Assembly (NCBI RefSeq): GCF_022844445.1 | Contig: NZ_JALHLS010000012.1 | Span: 1-64,000 of the forward strand | DNA from: Hyphomonas sp. | GTDB taxonomy: Bacteria; Pseudomonadota; Alphaproteobacteria; Caulobacterales; Hyphomonadaceae | Length of the DNA: 64,000 nucleotides | Reading direction: 5' to 3' | Shown here: positions 25,130 to 34,075 of the stretch, piece by piece | Numbering within the stretch: position 1 is the first letter of the stretch | How the letters are laid out: each line of letters begins with the position of its first letter | Translations under genes and position numbers: made by a program | Notes under the pieces: generated by a model | What the model saw: the letters and a program-made list of their open reading frames with translations, nothing else | The model's database searches: none | Told to the model about the DNA's origin: nothing

Positions 25130-27151
25130 ATGCGGACACACCGCTTCTGGAAACTCGTGAGCGCGACAGCGTCCGCATTCGCCATCGCACATGTGTCGTC
25201 CGCCGAACCGATTCCGATTGAGGACATTGCCCGCCTTCCGGCCATGACGTCGGTCTCGGTCTCGACCGACGGCAAGACGATGGTCGCCCTGATCGGTCCG
25301 TCGACCGGCAAGGATACCGACCGCGCCGTAATCGCTGCCTGGGACCTGACGGACCTGTCGAAGCCCCCGATCACGGCTGCGCCGGATGGCAAGGAATCGG
25401 AGTTCATCGGCGTTCGGGCTCTAAAGGACGGCAAAGTCGAGGTCTACGTGCGCCAACCCTTCACCGGACGCCTTTCAGGATGTGATGAAGGCAACGCGAT
25501 CGGCACCACCCGGACCTGGACCCGCAAGGCGCTGCTCACCGACACGACCTTCAAGAAGTTTGAAGAGCCCTTCATCAATCTTGGCAGCACCCGCGGCATC
25601 GGCAAGTCCACCGAGGACTGCATCCGTATCACCGCCCGCGGTTCGGTCACCTCCCGCCTGCCGCTGGATCCGGACAACGTGCTGATCTCGCGGATCAATT
25701 CTGACTTCAACTCGGAAGTCGGCCTGCTGAACCTCAAGACCTCGGCCTTCAAGTCGCTTTACAAGGGGTCAGGCGATACCGGCGCAGGCTATACCGACCC
25801 GGCCGACGGCGAAGTGATGAGCGCGTCCGGCGTCGACGAGAAGCGCAAGTCGTTCGAGCGCTACACCCAGCTGAAGGCCGCCAAGGGCGCCAGCCTTGAA
25901 GACCACGACGCGCTGACCGTCGACGAATCTGCCTTGCAGGAAATGTCGGTCATCCACCGCGACCGTGCGACCGGCCTCTACTACGTCCTCACCAACAAGT
26001 TCTCGGACAAGAAACAGATCTTCACCTACGACCCCGCCTCCAGGGTGCTGAACCCCGAGCCCGTGTTCGCGCATCCGGACTTCGACGCCTCCGGCATCGT
26101 CACCTCCACCGCGACAAATGATTTCGGCAAGATCCTCGGCTATGCCTTCGATGCGGATGTAACCCGCTATGAGTGGCTGGATGCGGAATATGGTGGCATC
26201 GTTCTCGGCCTCGAGCAGCAGCTGAAAGCTGAAACCGTCGACATCATCTACCGCAATGACGATTTCAGCCTGATCATCTTCAGCGCGTCGGGCTCCAACA
26301 TGCCGGCCCGCTATTATCTGCTGCGAGACCGCTCGAAACTCGAGCTGCTCGGGGCCGAGCGCCCGTGGATCGACACCAAGGGACTCTCGCAGACGCAGTT
26401 CATCAACTACGCCGCCCGTGACGGGCGCGCTCTCCCCGCCCTCCTGACACCCCGTCAGGGCTGGAAGGAAGGCGAAGCGCCCGGCAAGGCCGTCGTCCTC
26501 CCGCATGGCGGGCCCTGGGCGCGTGACTTCGGCGGCTGGGACATGTCCGGATGGGTGCCCTTCCTGACCTCGCGCGGTTACACCGTCCTTCAGCCGCAAT
26601 ACCGCGGCAGCGTTGGTTGGGGCATGGACCTCTGGCGCGCCGGCGATGCGCAGTTCGGGTACAAGGCGCAGGACGACAAGGATGACGGCGCCGCCTGGCT
26701 CGTCTCGCAAGGCTACGCTGCGCCGGACAAGATGGTGATGTTCGGTTATTCCTATGGTGGCTACGCCGCGATGGCCGCTGCAACCCGCAAGGACAGCCCC
26801 TACCAGTGCGCGATTGCGGGCGCCGGCTACGGCGAATCCGACAAGATCAATATCGGCATCGACAGCAGCCGCTTCGGCCGCATGGCCATCGGCAGCAAAC
26901 TGTCAGGCCGCGATGTGATCAAGGATGTCGCCAATGCCGAAATCCCGATCCTGATCTATCACGGCGACCGGGACGTGCGCGTGCCGGACACTTACGGAAA
27001 GGCATTCTACAATGCGATCCGCAAGTACACGACGGCGAAGTATCTGAACGTCCCGGACATGCCGCACAGCCTGCCCTGGACGCCGGACCAGCAACGCCTG
27101 ACGCTTGCCGAGATTGAGAAATTCCTCGTCGGCGAATGCGGCCTGAACTAA
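25130..27151 (+). CDS. S9-family serine peptidase (prolyl oligopeptidase-type)
   Basis: 673 aa from ATG 25130 with AAGGAG upstream. Residues about 1-24 form a signal peptide (VSATASAFAIAHVSSAEP), so the enzyme is exported. The N-terminal half is a beta-propeller-like region, and the C-terminal 260 residues form the alpha/beta hydrolase. The nucleophile is GYSYGGYAA, the acid Asp lies in YHGDRDVRVP and the His in PDMPHSLPW. The family cleaves short peptides after Pro or acts as dipeptidyl/acylaminoacyl peptidase. It stands between the two TonB-receptor genes and may process imported peptides, which is inference. An intrinsic terminator follows. Confidence 0.92.
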   Translation: MRTHRFWKLVSATASAFAIAHVSSAEPIPIEDIARLPAMTSVSVSTDGKTMVALIGPSTGKDTDRAVIAAWDLTDLSKPPITAAPDGKESEFIGVRALKDGKVEVYVRQPFTGRLSGCDEGNAIGTTRTWTRKALLTDTTFKKFEEPFINLGSTRGIGKSTEDCIRITARGSVTSRLPLDPDNVLISRINSDFNSEVGLLNLKTSAFKSLYKGSGDTGAGYTDPADGEVMSASGVDEKRKSFERYTQLKAAKGASLEDHDALTVDESALQEMSVIHRDRATGLYYVLTNKFSDKKQIFTYDPASRVLNPEPVFAHPDFDASGIVTSTATNDFGKILGYAFDADVTRYEWLDAEYGGIVLGLEQQLKAETVDIIYRNDDFSLIIFSASGSNMPARYYLLRDRSKLELLGAERPWIDTKGLSQTQFINYAARDGRALPALLTPRQGWKEGEAPGKAVVLPHGGPWARDFGGWDMSGWVPFLTSRGYTVLQPQYRGSVGWGMDLWRAGDAQFGYKAQDDKDDGAAWLVSQGYAAPDKMVMFGYSYGGYAAMAAATRKDSPYQCAIAGAGYGESDKINIGIDSSRFGRMAIGSKLSGRDVIKDVANAEIPILIYHGDRDVRVPDTYGKAFYNAIRKYTTAKYLNVPDMPHSLPWTPDQQRLTLAEIEKFLVGECGLN

Positions 27152-27176
27152 CCAGGCCCTGCCTGGCCGAAACGGA

Positions 27177-27202
27177 AAAGGCGCGCTGCCCGGCGCGCCT
27201 TT
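27177..27202 (+). terminator. Intrinsic terminator of the S9 peptidase gene
   Basis: A perfect 9-bp stem AAGGCGCGC / GCGCGCCTT followed by TTTTCTTTT on the plus strand, about 25 bases after the stop. Confidence 0.85.
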
Positions 27203-27250
27203 TTCTTTTGCAAGGCCGTCTGTGGACGGCAAGTCCCTGACCCTCAAGGA

Positions 27251-28042
27251 TCAGTCCCGGTAACCGAGCAATGCCCGCATGCCGGGCATGGCCACATCCA
27301 CGAGGCGCTTCTGGATATCCGGCAGCACCGCCGGGATACGGTCATCATCCACCGACAGGTTTTCCCGAGCCGTGGCGCTCTGCTTGCGGTCCGATCCGAT
27401 CAGCACGCGCTGTTTCCAGTCGGCCGGCTTCTCGATTCCGCAATCGTCCAGCAGCTTCGCGAAAAACGCTTCGGCTTCCGGGCTGTCGATGGACTTCAGT
27501 TGACGGACGATCTCCTCATACTGGTAGACGACCGTGCCAGTGCCGATCCAGGCGGCGGCATTGAACTGGTAGATGTCCAGCATCGGCGGCGCCTTGGTAT
27601 GGATGCCGAAGATCATCATGTTCAGCAGCGCTTCCGGCGAAATCTGCGGGCCCTTCAGGTGCTCGAGCCCGGCTTCGAAATTCTCCGACACGAAGAACCG
27701 CGCCCGCGCCAGAACCCAGGTATACGGATCGCGTACCAGCAGGATGCGGCGTGCGGTGCGGGTCGCCATCACGGATTCATCCGAGAACAGAAGATGCCCC
27801 CAGCTCAGCATGGGACTGGCCGGATGGAACGCCTTCATGGCATGCCCGCGCAGGTTCGGGATCTGGATAAAGGTTGCGTGATACTGCTGCTCCACCGGAA
27901 CGAACATCCGCATGATGTTGCGGATGAGGTGCGTGCCGCTCTTGGGAACCGAGTTCAGGAAGACCGGCGTGCGCAGCGGCGCCTGGACAAACTCCAGGTT
28001 CCGTTCGTTCAGGTTATCCTGCTTCATCGTAATGGTCGGCAA
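27251..28042 (-). CDS. PAPS-dependent sulfotransferase
   Basis: 263 aa. The start is taken as TTG 28042 because GGGAG lies 8 bases upstream; the next in-frame ATG, 15 bases later, has no ribosome-binding site. The 5'-phosphosulfate loop VPKSGTHLIRNI is at about residues 33-44 and the 3'-phosphate-binding segment RILLVRDPYTWVLARARFF at about 100-118, with a further basic stretch SDRKQSATARENL near 228-240. These are the cofactor-binding features of the Sulfotransfer family. No signal peptide is seen, so it acts in the cytoplasm; the acceptor is unknown. It lies downstream of the second TonB receptor, behind that gene's terminator. Confidence 0.85.
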   Translation of the reverse strand: MPTITMKQDNLNERNLEFVQAPLRTPVFLNSVPKSGTHLIRNIMRMFVPVEQQYHATFIQIPNLRGHAMKAFHPASPMLSWGHLLFSDESVMATRTARRILLVRDPYTWVLARARFFVSENFEAGLEHLKGPQISPEALLNMMIFGIHTKAPPMLDIYQFNAAAWIGTGTVVYQYEEIVRQLKSIDSPEAEAFFAKLLDDCGIEKPADWKQRVLIGSDRKQSATARENLSVDDDRIPAVLPDIQKRLVDVAMPGMRALLGYRD

Positions 28043-28077
28043 GGGCTTCGCTCCCGTATTCTGTTCCGGAAAAGAAA

Positions 28078-28106
28078 AAAGCGGCGGGTGTTGAGCCCGC
28101 CGCTTT
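28078..28106 (-). terminator. Intrinsic terminator of the second TonB-receptor gene
   Basis: Perfect stem AAAGCGGCGGG / CCCGCCGCTTT with a 7-nt loop, followed on the minus strand by TTTCTTTT, about 20 bases after the receptor stop. Confidence 0.88.
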
Positions 28107-28127
28107 CGTATTTTTACCTCGAGAAGT

Positions 28128-31100
28128 CTAGAACTTCTTGTTCACGTTCACGAAGAACCGGCGACCCAGCCAGTCATACTGCGACGTGAAGGCCGAGGTG
28201 CCGACGGTGTTGTACTCGCCGAGGTTCTGCGTGGTGACAGCCGGCGGGGCTTCGTCGAACACGTTGGAGACACCGGCACGGACCGTGATCTCGAACGGCA
28301 GTTCGCGGCTCAGTGACACGTTGTGATAGATCGTGTCCTCGGTCTTCAGCTTGTAGCGGACCGGGGTGCCGAAGTAGGTGCCGGTATTGCCGCCGAAGCT
28401 GTCGATGTTCGAGGTCTTGCCGATGAAGTCGACGCCCCAGAAGAGCGACCAGGGGCCGCGCTCGAGCGTTGCACTCACTTCGCCAACCCATTTCGGATCA
28501 CCGAACTCGCCGTTACCATCGAGCGGGGCGCTCGTCGGCAGCAGCTGGATTTCGTCGGTGAGCTGGAAGGTGTGCGAGGTGTTCATCGTCAACGTCGCGA
28601 AGCTGAAGTCGCGGCTGTATTGCGCCTGAACATCGACGCCTTCGTTCGTTTGCTCTGCGATGTTGATGAAGTTGTTGGTGACCGAGTTGACGAGGAACAG
28701 GGTCGGGTTCCGGGTGAAAAGGTCACACAGCGGCTCGGTCGCGAACGTGTCCGAGTTGTAGCATCCCAACAGGATGTTACCTGCGCCGAGCTGGGTGATC
28801 TGATCTTCGATCTCGATCTTGAAGTAGTCCACCGACACACGGAAGTCTGCGAACGACGGCGACCACACGGCCCCGACGTTATAGGCTTTCGAGGTTTCGG
28901 CTTCGAGGTTGCCGATGTTGCCGCTTTCGAAGATTGTGGCGCTGGAACCGGCACCGGCATATGCGCCGGGAATGCCGTCTGCAGCGCAGTTGTCGGCAAG
29001 ACGTTGCGAGATCGCACCGGAGGCAAGGTTACCGGCCCAGTTGATGCACGGGTCGATCGTGCGCTGGCCCGCGAAGCTCGTCTGCGAGTCAAGGAACAGC
29101 TCGAACAGCGCGGGCGCGCGGAACGACGTGCCGTAGGTCGAGCGCACACGCAGTTCCGGCGTGATCTGCCAGCCGAGACCGGCCTTGTAAGTCGTGTCCG
29201 AACCGTAGACGTCGACATCCGTCAGACGGGCCGACAGAGACAGGTCGACGGCTTCTGCGAACGGCTGGTCCTTGAGCAGAGGGATCGCAAGTTCCCCGAA
29301 CACGGCCCGGGTCGTCTTGCGCCCCTTGGTGATACCGGCGCTCGAAGAGCCCCAGGCGTTGCCCTGCTGGAAGGTTTCACCCGGAACGTCGTTGATACGT
29401 TCGGCAATCCGGCTGAAGCCGATACCGGCAATCACATCGCCGGCCGGCATGGCAAACAGCGGGCCATCGAAGAAGGCTTCAAGCTGGGCTTGCTCATAGA
29501 CCGTATTGCCGGTGTCGACACCGAACAGGAAATCGCGGTCAGCCTGCGAGATGTTACCTGCGAGGAATTGCGGGCTGTACCAGTCGGGCTGGCGGCAGGC
29601 CACGCCGCGCACGGGCGTGACGGGCAGAGCTGCGCAGGAACCGGCTCTAAACCAGGCGTACGGCGTGATGGCGTCGTCGTAGATCAGGTCCTGGGTGTAG
29701 TCGCCGTCCGAACGGGAGAACTGGAAGAAGGCATCCCAGTTCCAGCCTTCGACTGCGAAGTCGCCCTTCGCACCGACAACGCCGTTGACATAGTCAACCC
29801 TCACCGCCGCGTCGCTGTGATCTGTGATTGCGGTGGGGCTGAAGCCGATGAAGTTGCCCGGAGCGGTCGGGGCGGCAAGGAAGCCGTTGGCGATCACGCT
29901 CGGGTTGTTGGTGAAGGTGTAGCCAAAGTAGTTATAGGCATAGTCATACTGCCAGAACTGACGGTAGCCGTTAACCTTGGTATCGCGGCGGTTCAGGAGA
30001 AACTCGCCGTAAACCTGCATGGAGTCGGTCAGCTCATAATCGCCGCTGGCGAAGAACGTCATCCGCTCGGTTTCGGGGATCAGCGATTCGTCGTCCTGGA
30101 ACGGGTGGTCACCATTGAGGAGCGCTTCCGACAAACGGGCTGTCGGCGTGTAGACCGGATCGTTGGTCGCGCCCGGGAGGAGCAGTTCGCCAAGGGCAAC
30201 CGGGAACCAACCCGGCCGCAAGCTCAGTCCGAAGCCGTTCGGACCCCAGGGGGCAAGGCCGTTGGCAGCCAGCGAACCATCATAGTCATACTGCAGGAGC
30301 TGCGGACGGCCCTGATAGGGACGTCCTACGAGAGACGGCGAGTTGTCATAGTTGTAAAGCCACACATGGCCCCACGGCAGGTCATCGCAGCGGAAGCTGC
30401 CGGTGCGCGGATCGACGAGGTCGGCGCGTTGGCCGTCGGCGCCGAACACATAGGCTTCACCACACTCGAAGTAGTCGCGCTGGCCGCGGGCCAGTTCTTC
30501 CTCTTTCGTGTAGTCGATCGACACGAGGAGGTTGCCGCGATCCGTGACCGCGCCGCTCCAGGTGCCGCTGGCGCGCAGCTGTTCGCCGCCTTTTTGCTCC
30601 GGACCGCTGTAGAAGAAATCGACTTCGCCGCCTTCATCCGTTTTCGTGATGATGTTCACCACGCCGGCAACGGCGTCAGAACCGTAGATCGACGAGGCGC
30701 CGTCCTTCAGGATTTCGATGTTCGAGACAGCCGAAAGCGGGATGGCGTTGAGGTCGAATGCCGAAACACCGCCGCGGGTACCGGCGGGGCCTGCCCGGCG
30801 GCCGTTGATCAGCGTCAGGGTGCGGTTGGCGCCGAGGCCGCGCAGCGAGATCGTTTCGGTACCGATACCGCCGTTCTGCACGAAGGCAGACGACGTGGCC
30901 GAAGTAACCTGCGGCGAACCGGCTGCGACCGTGGCGGTCTGCAGCAGCGTGCTGACATCGCTGATACCTTCAAGGGCAGCAGTGTCGGCCGAGATCACGT
31001 CGAGCGGCGCGATGCTGGTATAAGGGTTGGCAAGGCGCGAACCGGTGACGCGGACGGTGTCGAGCACGCGGCCATCCGGGCCGGTCTCGGCTTCGCCTTC

Positions 31101-31229
31101 AGCGGCCGGAGTCGTCGTGACCGGTGCTTCGTCCTCGGTCTGCGCATAGGCGCTGAACACAAAACCCGTGGCGAGCGCAGTCACTGCGGCCGTCCGGAAC
31201 AGGAATCCGTTATTGAACTTCTTTGCCAT
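28128..31229 (-). CDS. TonB-dependent outer-membrane receptor (second of two)
   Basis: 1033 aa from ATG 31229 with GAGAGGGG upstream. The signal peptide (TAAVTALATGFVFSAYAQ) is followed by an acidic Thr/Glu-rich linker and the plug (DTVRVTGSRLANPYTSIAPL, LRGLGANRTLTLINGRRAGP, SNIEILKDGASSIYGSDAVA), and the barrel ends in a terminal Phe (RRFFVNVNKKF). It differs clearly from the receptor at 21056 in barrel sequence, so the two are not a recent duplication. The substrate is unknown; the neighbours are a sulfotransferase and a TPR/2OG-oxygenase gene. A strong hairpin lies in its 5' leader. Confidence 0.92.
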   Translation of the reverse strand: MAKKFNNGFLFRTAAVTALATGFVFSAYAQTEDEAPVTTTPAAEGEAETGPDGRVLDTVRVTGSRLANPYTSIAPLDVISADTAALEGISDVSTLLQTATVAAGSPQVTSATSSAFVQNGGIGTETISLRGLGANRTLTLINGRRAGPAGTRGGVSAFDLNAIPLSAVSNIEILKDGASSIYGSDAVAGVVNIITKTDEGGEVDFFYSGPEQKGGEQLRASGTWSGAVTDRGNLLVSIDYTKEEELARGQRDYFECGEAYVFGADGQRADLVDPRTGSFRCDDLPWGHVWLYNYDNSPSLVGRPYQGRPQLLQYDYDGSLAANGLAPWGPNGFGLSLRPGWFPVALGELLLPGATNDPVYTPTARLSEALLNGDHPFQDDESLIPETERMTFFASGDYELTDSMQVYGEFLLNRRDTKVNGYRQFWQYDYAYNYFGYTFTNNPSVIANGFLAAPTAPGNFIGFSPTAITDHSDAAVRVDYVNGVVGAKGDFAVEGWNWDAFFQFSRSDGDYTQDLIYDDAITPYAWFRAGSCAALPVTPVRGVACRQPDWYSPQFLAGNISQADRDFLFGVDTGNTVYEQAQLEAFFDGPLFAMPAGDVIAGIGFSRIAERINDVPGETFQQGNAWGSSSAGITKGRKTTRAVFGELAIPLLKDQPFAEAVDLSLSARLTDVDVYGSDTTYKAGLGWQITPELRVRSTYGTSFRAPALFELFLDSQTSFAGQRTIDPCINWAGNLASGAISQRLADNCAADGIPGAYAGAGSSATIFESGNIGNLEAETSKAYNVGAVWSPSFADFRVSVDYFKIEIEDQITQLGAGNILLGCYNSDTFATEPLCDLFTRNPTLFLVNSVTNNFINIAEQTNEGVDVQAQYSRDFSFATLTMNTSHTFQLTDEIQLLPTSAPLDGNGEFGDPKWVGEVSATLERGPWSLFWGVDFIGKTSNIDSFGGNTGTYFGTPVRYKLKTEDTIYHNVSLSRELPFEITVRAGVSNVFDEAPPAVTTQNLGEYNTVGTSAFTSQYDWLGRRFFVNVNKKF

Positions 31230-31270
31230 TGAAGGCCCCTCTCACACTCGTGACGCGACGTCATGTCACT

Positions 31271-31309
31271 CTGGTGTCCCTGGGGCGCTCCACCGCCCCG
31301 ATACACCAG
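31271..31309 (-). promoter_or_regulatory. Stable hairpin in the 5' leader of the second TonB receptor
   Basis: Outer arms CTGGTGT / ACACCAG (7 bp) enclose an inner GC stem (CGGGGCG with CGCCCC) capped by a short loop. It begins 42 bases upstream of the start codon. Between it and the ATG lies a second small palindrome TGACGTCGCGTCA. There is no T-tract, so it is not a terminator; an RNA control element or mRNA-stability hairpin is possible. Confidence 0.4.
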
Positions 31310-31525
31310 ATCGTCAAACTGCAGGAACGATTGCAGCTCGGTAATGTGGAAATCAACCGCAAAAACGCAAAACCTCGGTATGGCCGGCAATATGTGTCCT
31401 CACCGCAACAAATTCGTCATCTGGGGTGAATTATTGCGCTCACATCGAGCAGCAAAGGCACAACCATTCCCCCTTTGGACGAACAGGCTCCATCCTTGGC
31501 AGAAATGCCGCCCGTCAACGCCGAC

Positions 31526-32464
31526 TCAGCTCGGCACCAGATCAAATGCGACCGTCAGCCGGGGGTCGGTCCCGCTGAACTTCTCCGTCCCATGCCACAT
31601 GTAGGACGGGAACAGCGCCAACAGGCCGGGTTCCGGCTTTATCCAGTGCTCGGCCGGCAGGTCCCGTCCCAGCGGCAGCCCGGGCTTGCCGAACCGGAGC
31701 CAGCCTTCCCTGCCCCCGGCCGAAACGGCAGCTGGAAGCTCGATGTAACAGGCCGACGAGATCCATCCGTCCGGGTGCACATGGTCGGCATGATGCCCGC
31801 CCGGCCGCAGCCAGACCGACCAGTTGCCGATCATCTGCGCGCTTTCGCGGTTGCGCGACCGGAAGGGGTCCGGGCCGGCCCCCAGCCGCTCCATGAAATC
31901 GCTGACCGGCTTCGAAATGGCCTCTGGAAAAGCGGCGATCGCCCGCGTCTGCACCGACAGCACGTCGGAGCGCTGACTACCGAGACGCACCGAGTGCCCG
32001 AAGGGTTGCGCCTTGAACGGATGCGCCTGCTTCAGCTCCAGGACCAGGTCGGCAAGGTAGGCTTCCAGCGTCGGCCAGGCCGCCGGCACGCTGATCGGCG
32101 CTGCCTTCACGAAGCGCTGGTAGTCGTACAGCGCACCATATCGCGGATCACCGATCAGCCGCCAGGCCGTCGTCTGAAAGGCGATGTAGCGCTGGTTCTG
32201 CGGATTCGCCGCCAAGAGGCGCGCCGCCTTCTCGTACGCCCCCGCTGCCAGCAGCGCCCGCACCTCGGCTTCGAGCGCGCCCGGATCCCCGGGCTGGGCC
32301 AGTTGAAGGGCTTCCGTCGCAAACGAGAGGGCGCCCTGCCCGTCGCCGGCATCCCCGGCGAGATATGCTGCATAGCCCAGCATCGGTACGCGCAAGGCGG
32401 GACTGAGACCTTGCCCGCTGATGAGGGCGCGCATCAGCATCAGGGCTTCGGCGGGCGCATTCAT
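31526..32464 (-). CDS. 2OG-Fe(II) oxygenase domain protein, 3' part of a disrupted TPR/oxygenase gene
   Basis: 312 aa from ATG 32464. The first 110 residues are Ala-rich helical repeats of TPR type. The C-terminal half carries HADHVHPDGWISSACYIELP and later FPSYMWHGTEKFSGTDPRLT, the His-X-Asp...His and Arg arrangement of the 2OG-FeII_Oxy_5 group, which hydroxylates proteins or peptides with 2-oxoglutarate. Directly upstream the same frame continues (LKAQALEF before the Met) to a TAG nine codons earlier, where homologous logic suggests Gln. The preceding TPR ORF is in another frame. The ATG has only GGAG four bases upstream, so independent translation is uncertain. It lies upstream of the second TonB receptor. 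Confidence 0.7.
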   Translation of the reverse strand: MNAPAEALMLMRALISGQGLSPALRVPMLGYAAYLAGDAGDGQGALSFATEALQLAQPGDPGALEAEVRALLAAGAYEKAARLLAANPQNQRYIAFQTTAWRLIGDPRYGALYDYQRFVKAAPISVPAAWPTLEAYLADLVLELKQAHPFKAQPFGHSVRLGSQRSDVLSVQTRAIAAFPEAISKPVSDFMERLGAGPDPFRSRNRESAQMIGNWSVWLRPGGHHADHVHPDGWISSACYIELPAAVSAGGREGWLRFGKPGLPLGRDLPAEHWIKPEPGLLALFPSYMWHGTEKFSGTDPRLTVAFDLVPS

Positions 32465-32484
32465 GAACTCCAGCGCCTGCGCTT

Positions 32485-32928
32485 TCAGCTAGGCGAGATA
32501 TGTTTCGACCGGGGCCGATACGCCGACAGGCGGGTCGAACACCGACAGCGTCGCCGTGCGTCGCCGGTACGCATCCAGGTCATCTGGGCAAGTTCCATAC
32601 GCGCGGCGCCGTTTTCCGGCTGGCCTGCGATGATCGCTCTGTAGAATGCCTCGGCCCCGCCGAAATCGTTCATCCCGAACCTCGCCCGGGCCCGCACCAG
32701 CAAGGTCTCCGGCGCATTCAGCCCTGCTTGCATCGCCATAGCCGCAACACGGTCGGCGTCGATGTGATTGCGCGCGTCGCCATATGCGGCCGCCAGATTG
32801 TGCAGCGCCACGGCGCTCGCCGGAAAGGCCCGCACAGCGTCCTGGTAGACATCGATCGCCTCGCCGATCCGGCCTTGCGACTTTAACGCGTTGGCATCAC
32901 GGGTCAGGTCCTCTAGCGTCCGCAACAT
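32485..32928 (-). pseudogene. TPR-repeat 5' fragment of the disrupted 2OG-oxygenase gene
   Basis: A 147-aa ORF with clear TPR units (ALKSQGRIGEAIDVYQDAVR, ALHNLAAAYGD, ARARFGMNDFGGAEAFYRAI). After TWMRTGDAR the frame degenerates into an Arg/Cys/Ser-rich tail (RRCRCSTRLSAYRPRS) and stops at 32485. The neighbouring frame reads RTATLSVFDPPV, GVSAPVETYLA, amber, LKAQALEFMNAPAEA, which joins smoothly to the oxygenase ORF. A single-base deletion near 32545-32575 plus a CAG-to-TAG change would explain this, so I read the two ORFs as one broken gene spanning 31526-32928. A sequencing error is the alternative, but two lesions make it less likely. Confidence 0.6.
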
Positions 32929-32935
32929 TCAGGCC

Positions 32936-34051
32936 TCAGGTCAGGTAAAAGCTCAGCAGCACAAGACCGGCCGCCAGCAGGTTGAGAACGATCAGGCCGG
33001 CGATCAGCAGGAAGAAGGTCCGAAGGAACGACATGATGTAGCCGGTGTCATAGGTCACCCGCAACATCCGCAGCAGGTAGACGAACACGATCAGAAACGA
33101 GCCGCCTGCCGCAAACGGCGTGAAGGGCGGGTACATCCAGGACGCGATCATCAGCACGGTCGCCAGCACATACACGAACGTCTGAAAGTGCAGCCCGGTG
33201 ATCAGGTGGTCATAGATGTAGCGTTTGCGGTGCCAGGCATAGGACAGCGCCAGCAGCAAGGAAAAGATCGGGAGGAAGAGCACCGTGAAGCGCGGCGCCC
33301 ATTCCTTGAGTCGGGCGCCGAAGCGTTCCTGGTTCTCGAACAGGTTCGCGAGCCGGTCTGCCGCCGCCTGCGCAAGGGCGAGGTCCTGGCCTGTAAGGTC
33401 CGGATTGGACTCCGCCACCGAGAGGCGCAGCGCCTCCCGGTCGACCGTGCCGTCCGGGCGCATCATCATGGCGGCGCTGTTGCCGTTCTGCTGGAGCGCG
33501 GCAATCTCCGCCTCGATTTCGCGCCGGCGCGGCGCGTCCAGATCGGCGCCGTCCAGCTCCGCCTCTAGCGCCGCGAGCCGTTCCGATCCGCCCAGCTTGA
33601 AGCTCGTGTCGCCAAAAACAACGAACTCGCCTTCCGGCTGCCAGCCCGGGGCGAGTTTCATTTCCTTCATCCAGGGCTGGTTTTCCAGCACCGTGAAGAC
33701 TGTCAGGAAGAAGATCACCGAGGTCAGCAGGAACAGACGGAACGGAGGCACGAACCGCGCCCGGCGCCCGTCGATATAGTCCCGCGTCATCCGGCCCGGG
33801 CGCAGCATCAACATCGGCAGTGTCCGCCAGAGGCGTCCGTCGAGCGCAAACATGTCGCCGATGCTGGACGTGACAAGGTCCCAGATCGGCCTGTGGAAAT
33901 CAGCCCCCAACTGGCCGCAGACCGTACAGAACCGTTCCTGGACAACCCCTCCGCAATTGCGGCAGGGCGCTCCCTTCTCGACGGGGTGATGCGTCCCGCT
34001 GTGCAGCCCGCCGGCCGCTGCCATGCCGGCAGCTTCGGCTTCATGCTCCAT
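32936..34051 (-). CDS. DUF3667 family membrane protein
   Basis: 371 aa. The N-terminus carries a zinc-ribbon-like CRNCGG...FCTVCGQ at about residues 30-47, then a conserved DUF3667-type segment (TLPMLMLRPGRMTRDYIDGR, RARFVPPFRLFLLTSVIFFL). After the first membrane segment there is a charged loop of about 130 residues with a coiled-coil tendency (ALEAELDGADLDAPRRREIE), then four hydrophobic segments near the C-terminus. Function of the family is unknown. It is encoded 7 bases upstream of the TPR fragment on the same strand, and 24 bases after the oppA-like gene, so co-transcription is plausible. Confidence 0.8.
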   Translation of the reverse strand: MEHEAEAAGMAAAGGLHSGTHHPVEKGAPCRNCGGVVQERFCTVCGQLGADFHRPIWDLVTSSIGDMFALDGRLWRTLPMLMLRPGRMTRDYIDGRRARFVPPFRLFLLTSVIFFLTVFTVLENQPWMKEMKLAPGWQPEGEFVVFGDTSFKLGGSERLAALEAELDGADLDAPRRREIEAEIAALQQNGNSAAMMMRPDGTVDREALRLSVAESNPDLTGQDLALAQAAADRLANLFENQERFGARLKEWAPRFTVLFLPIFSLLLALSYAWHRKRYIYDHLITGLHFQTFVYVLATVLMIASWMYPPFTPFAAGGSFLIVFVYLLRMLRVTYDTGYIMSFLRTFFLLIAGLIVLNLLAAGLVLLSFYLT

Positions 34052-34075
34052 CCGTTACTCCCCGAGAGCGTGGAC

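Noticed and set aside
28323-31232. 969-codon plus-strand ORF opposite the second TonB receptor
   Set aside because: Antisense shadow of a well-supported receptor gene; composition typical of a reverse frame with no recognisable motif.
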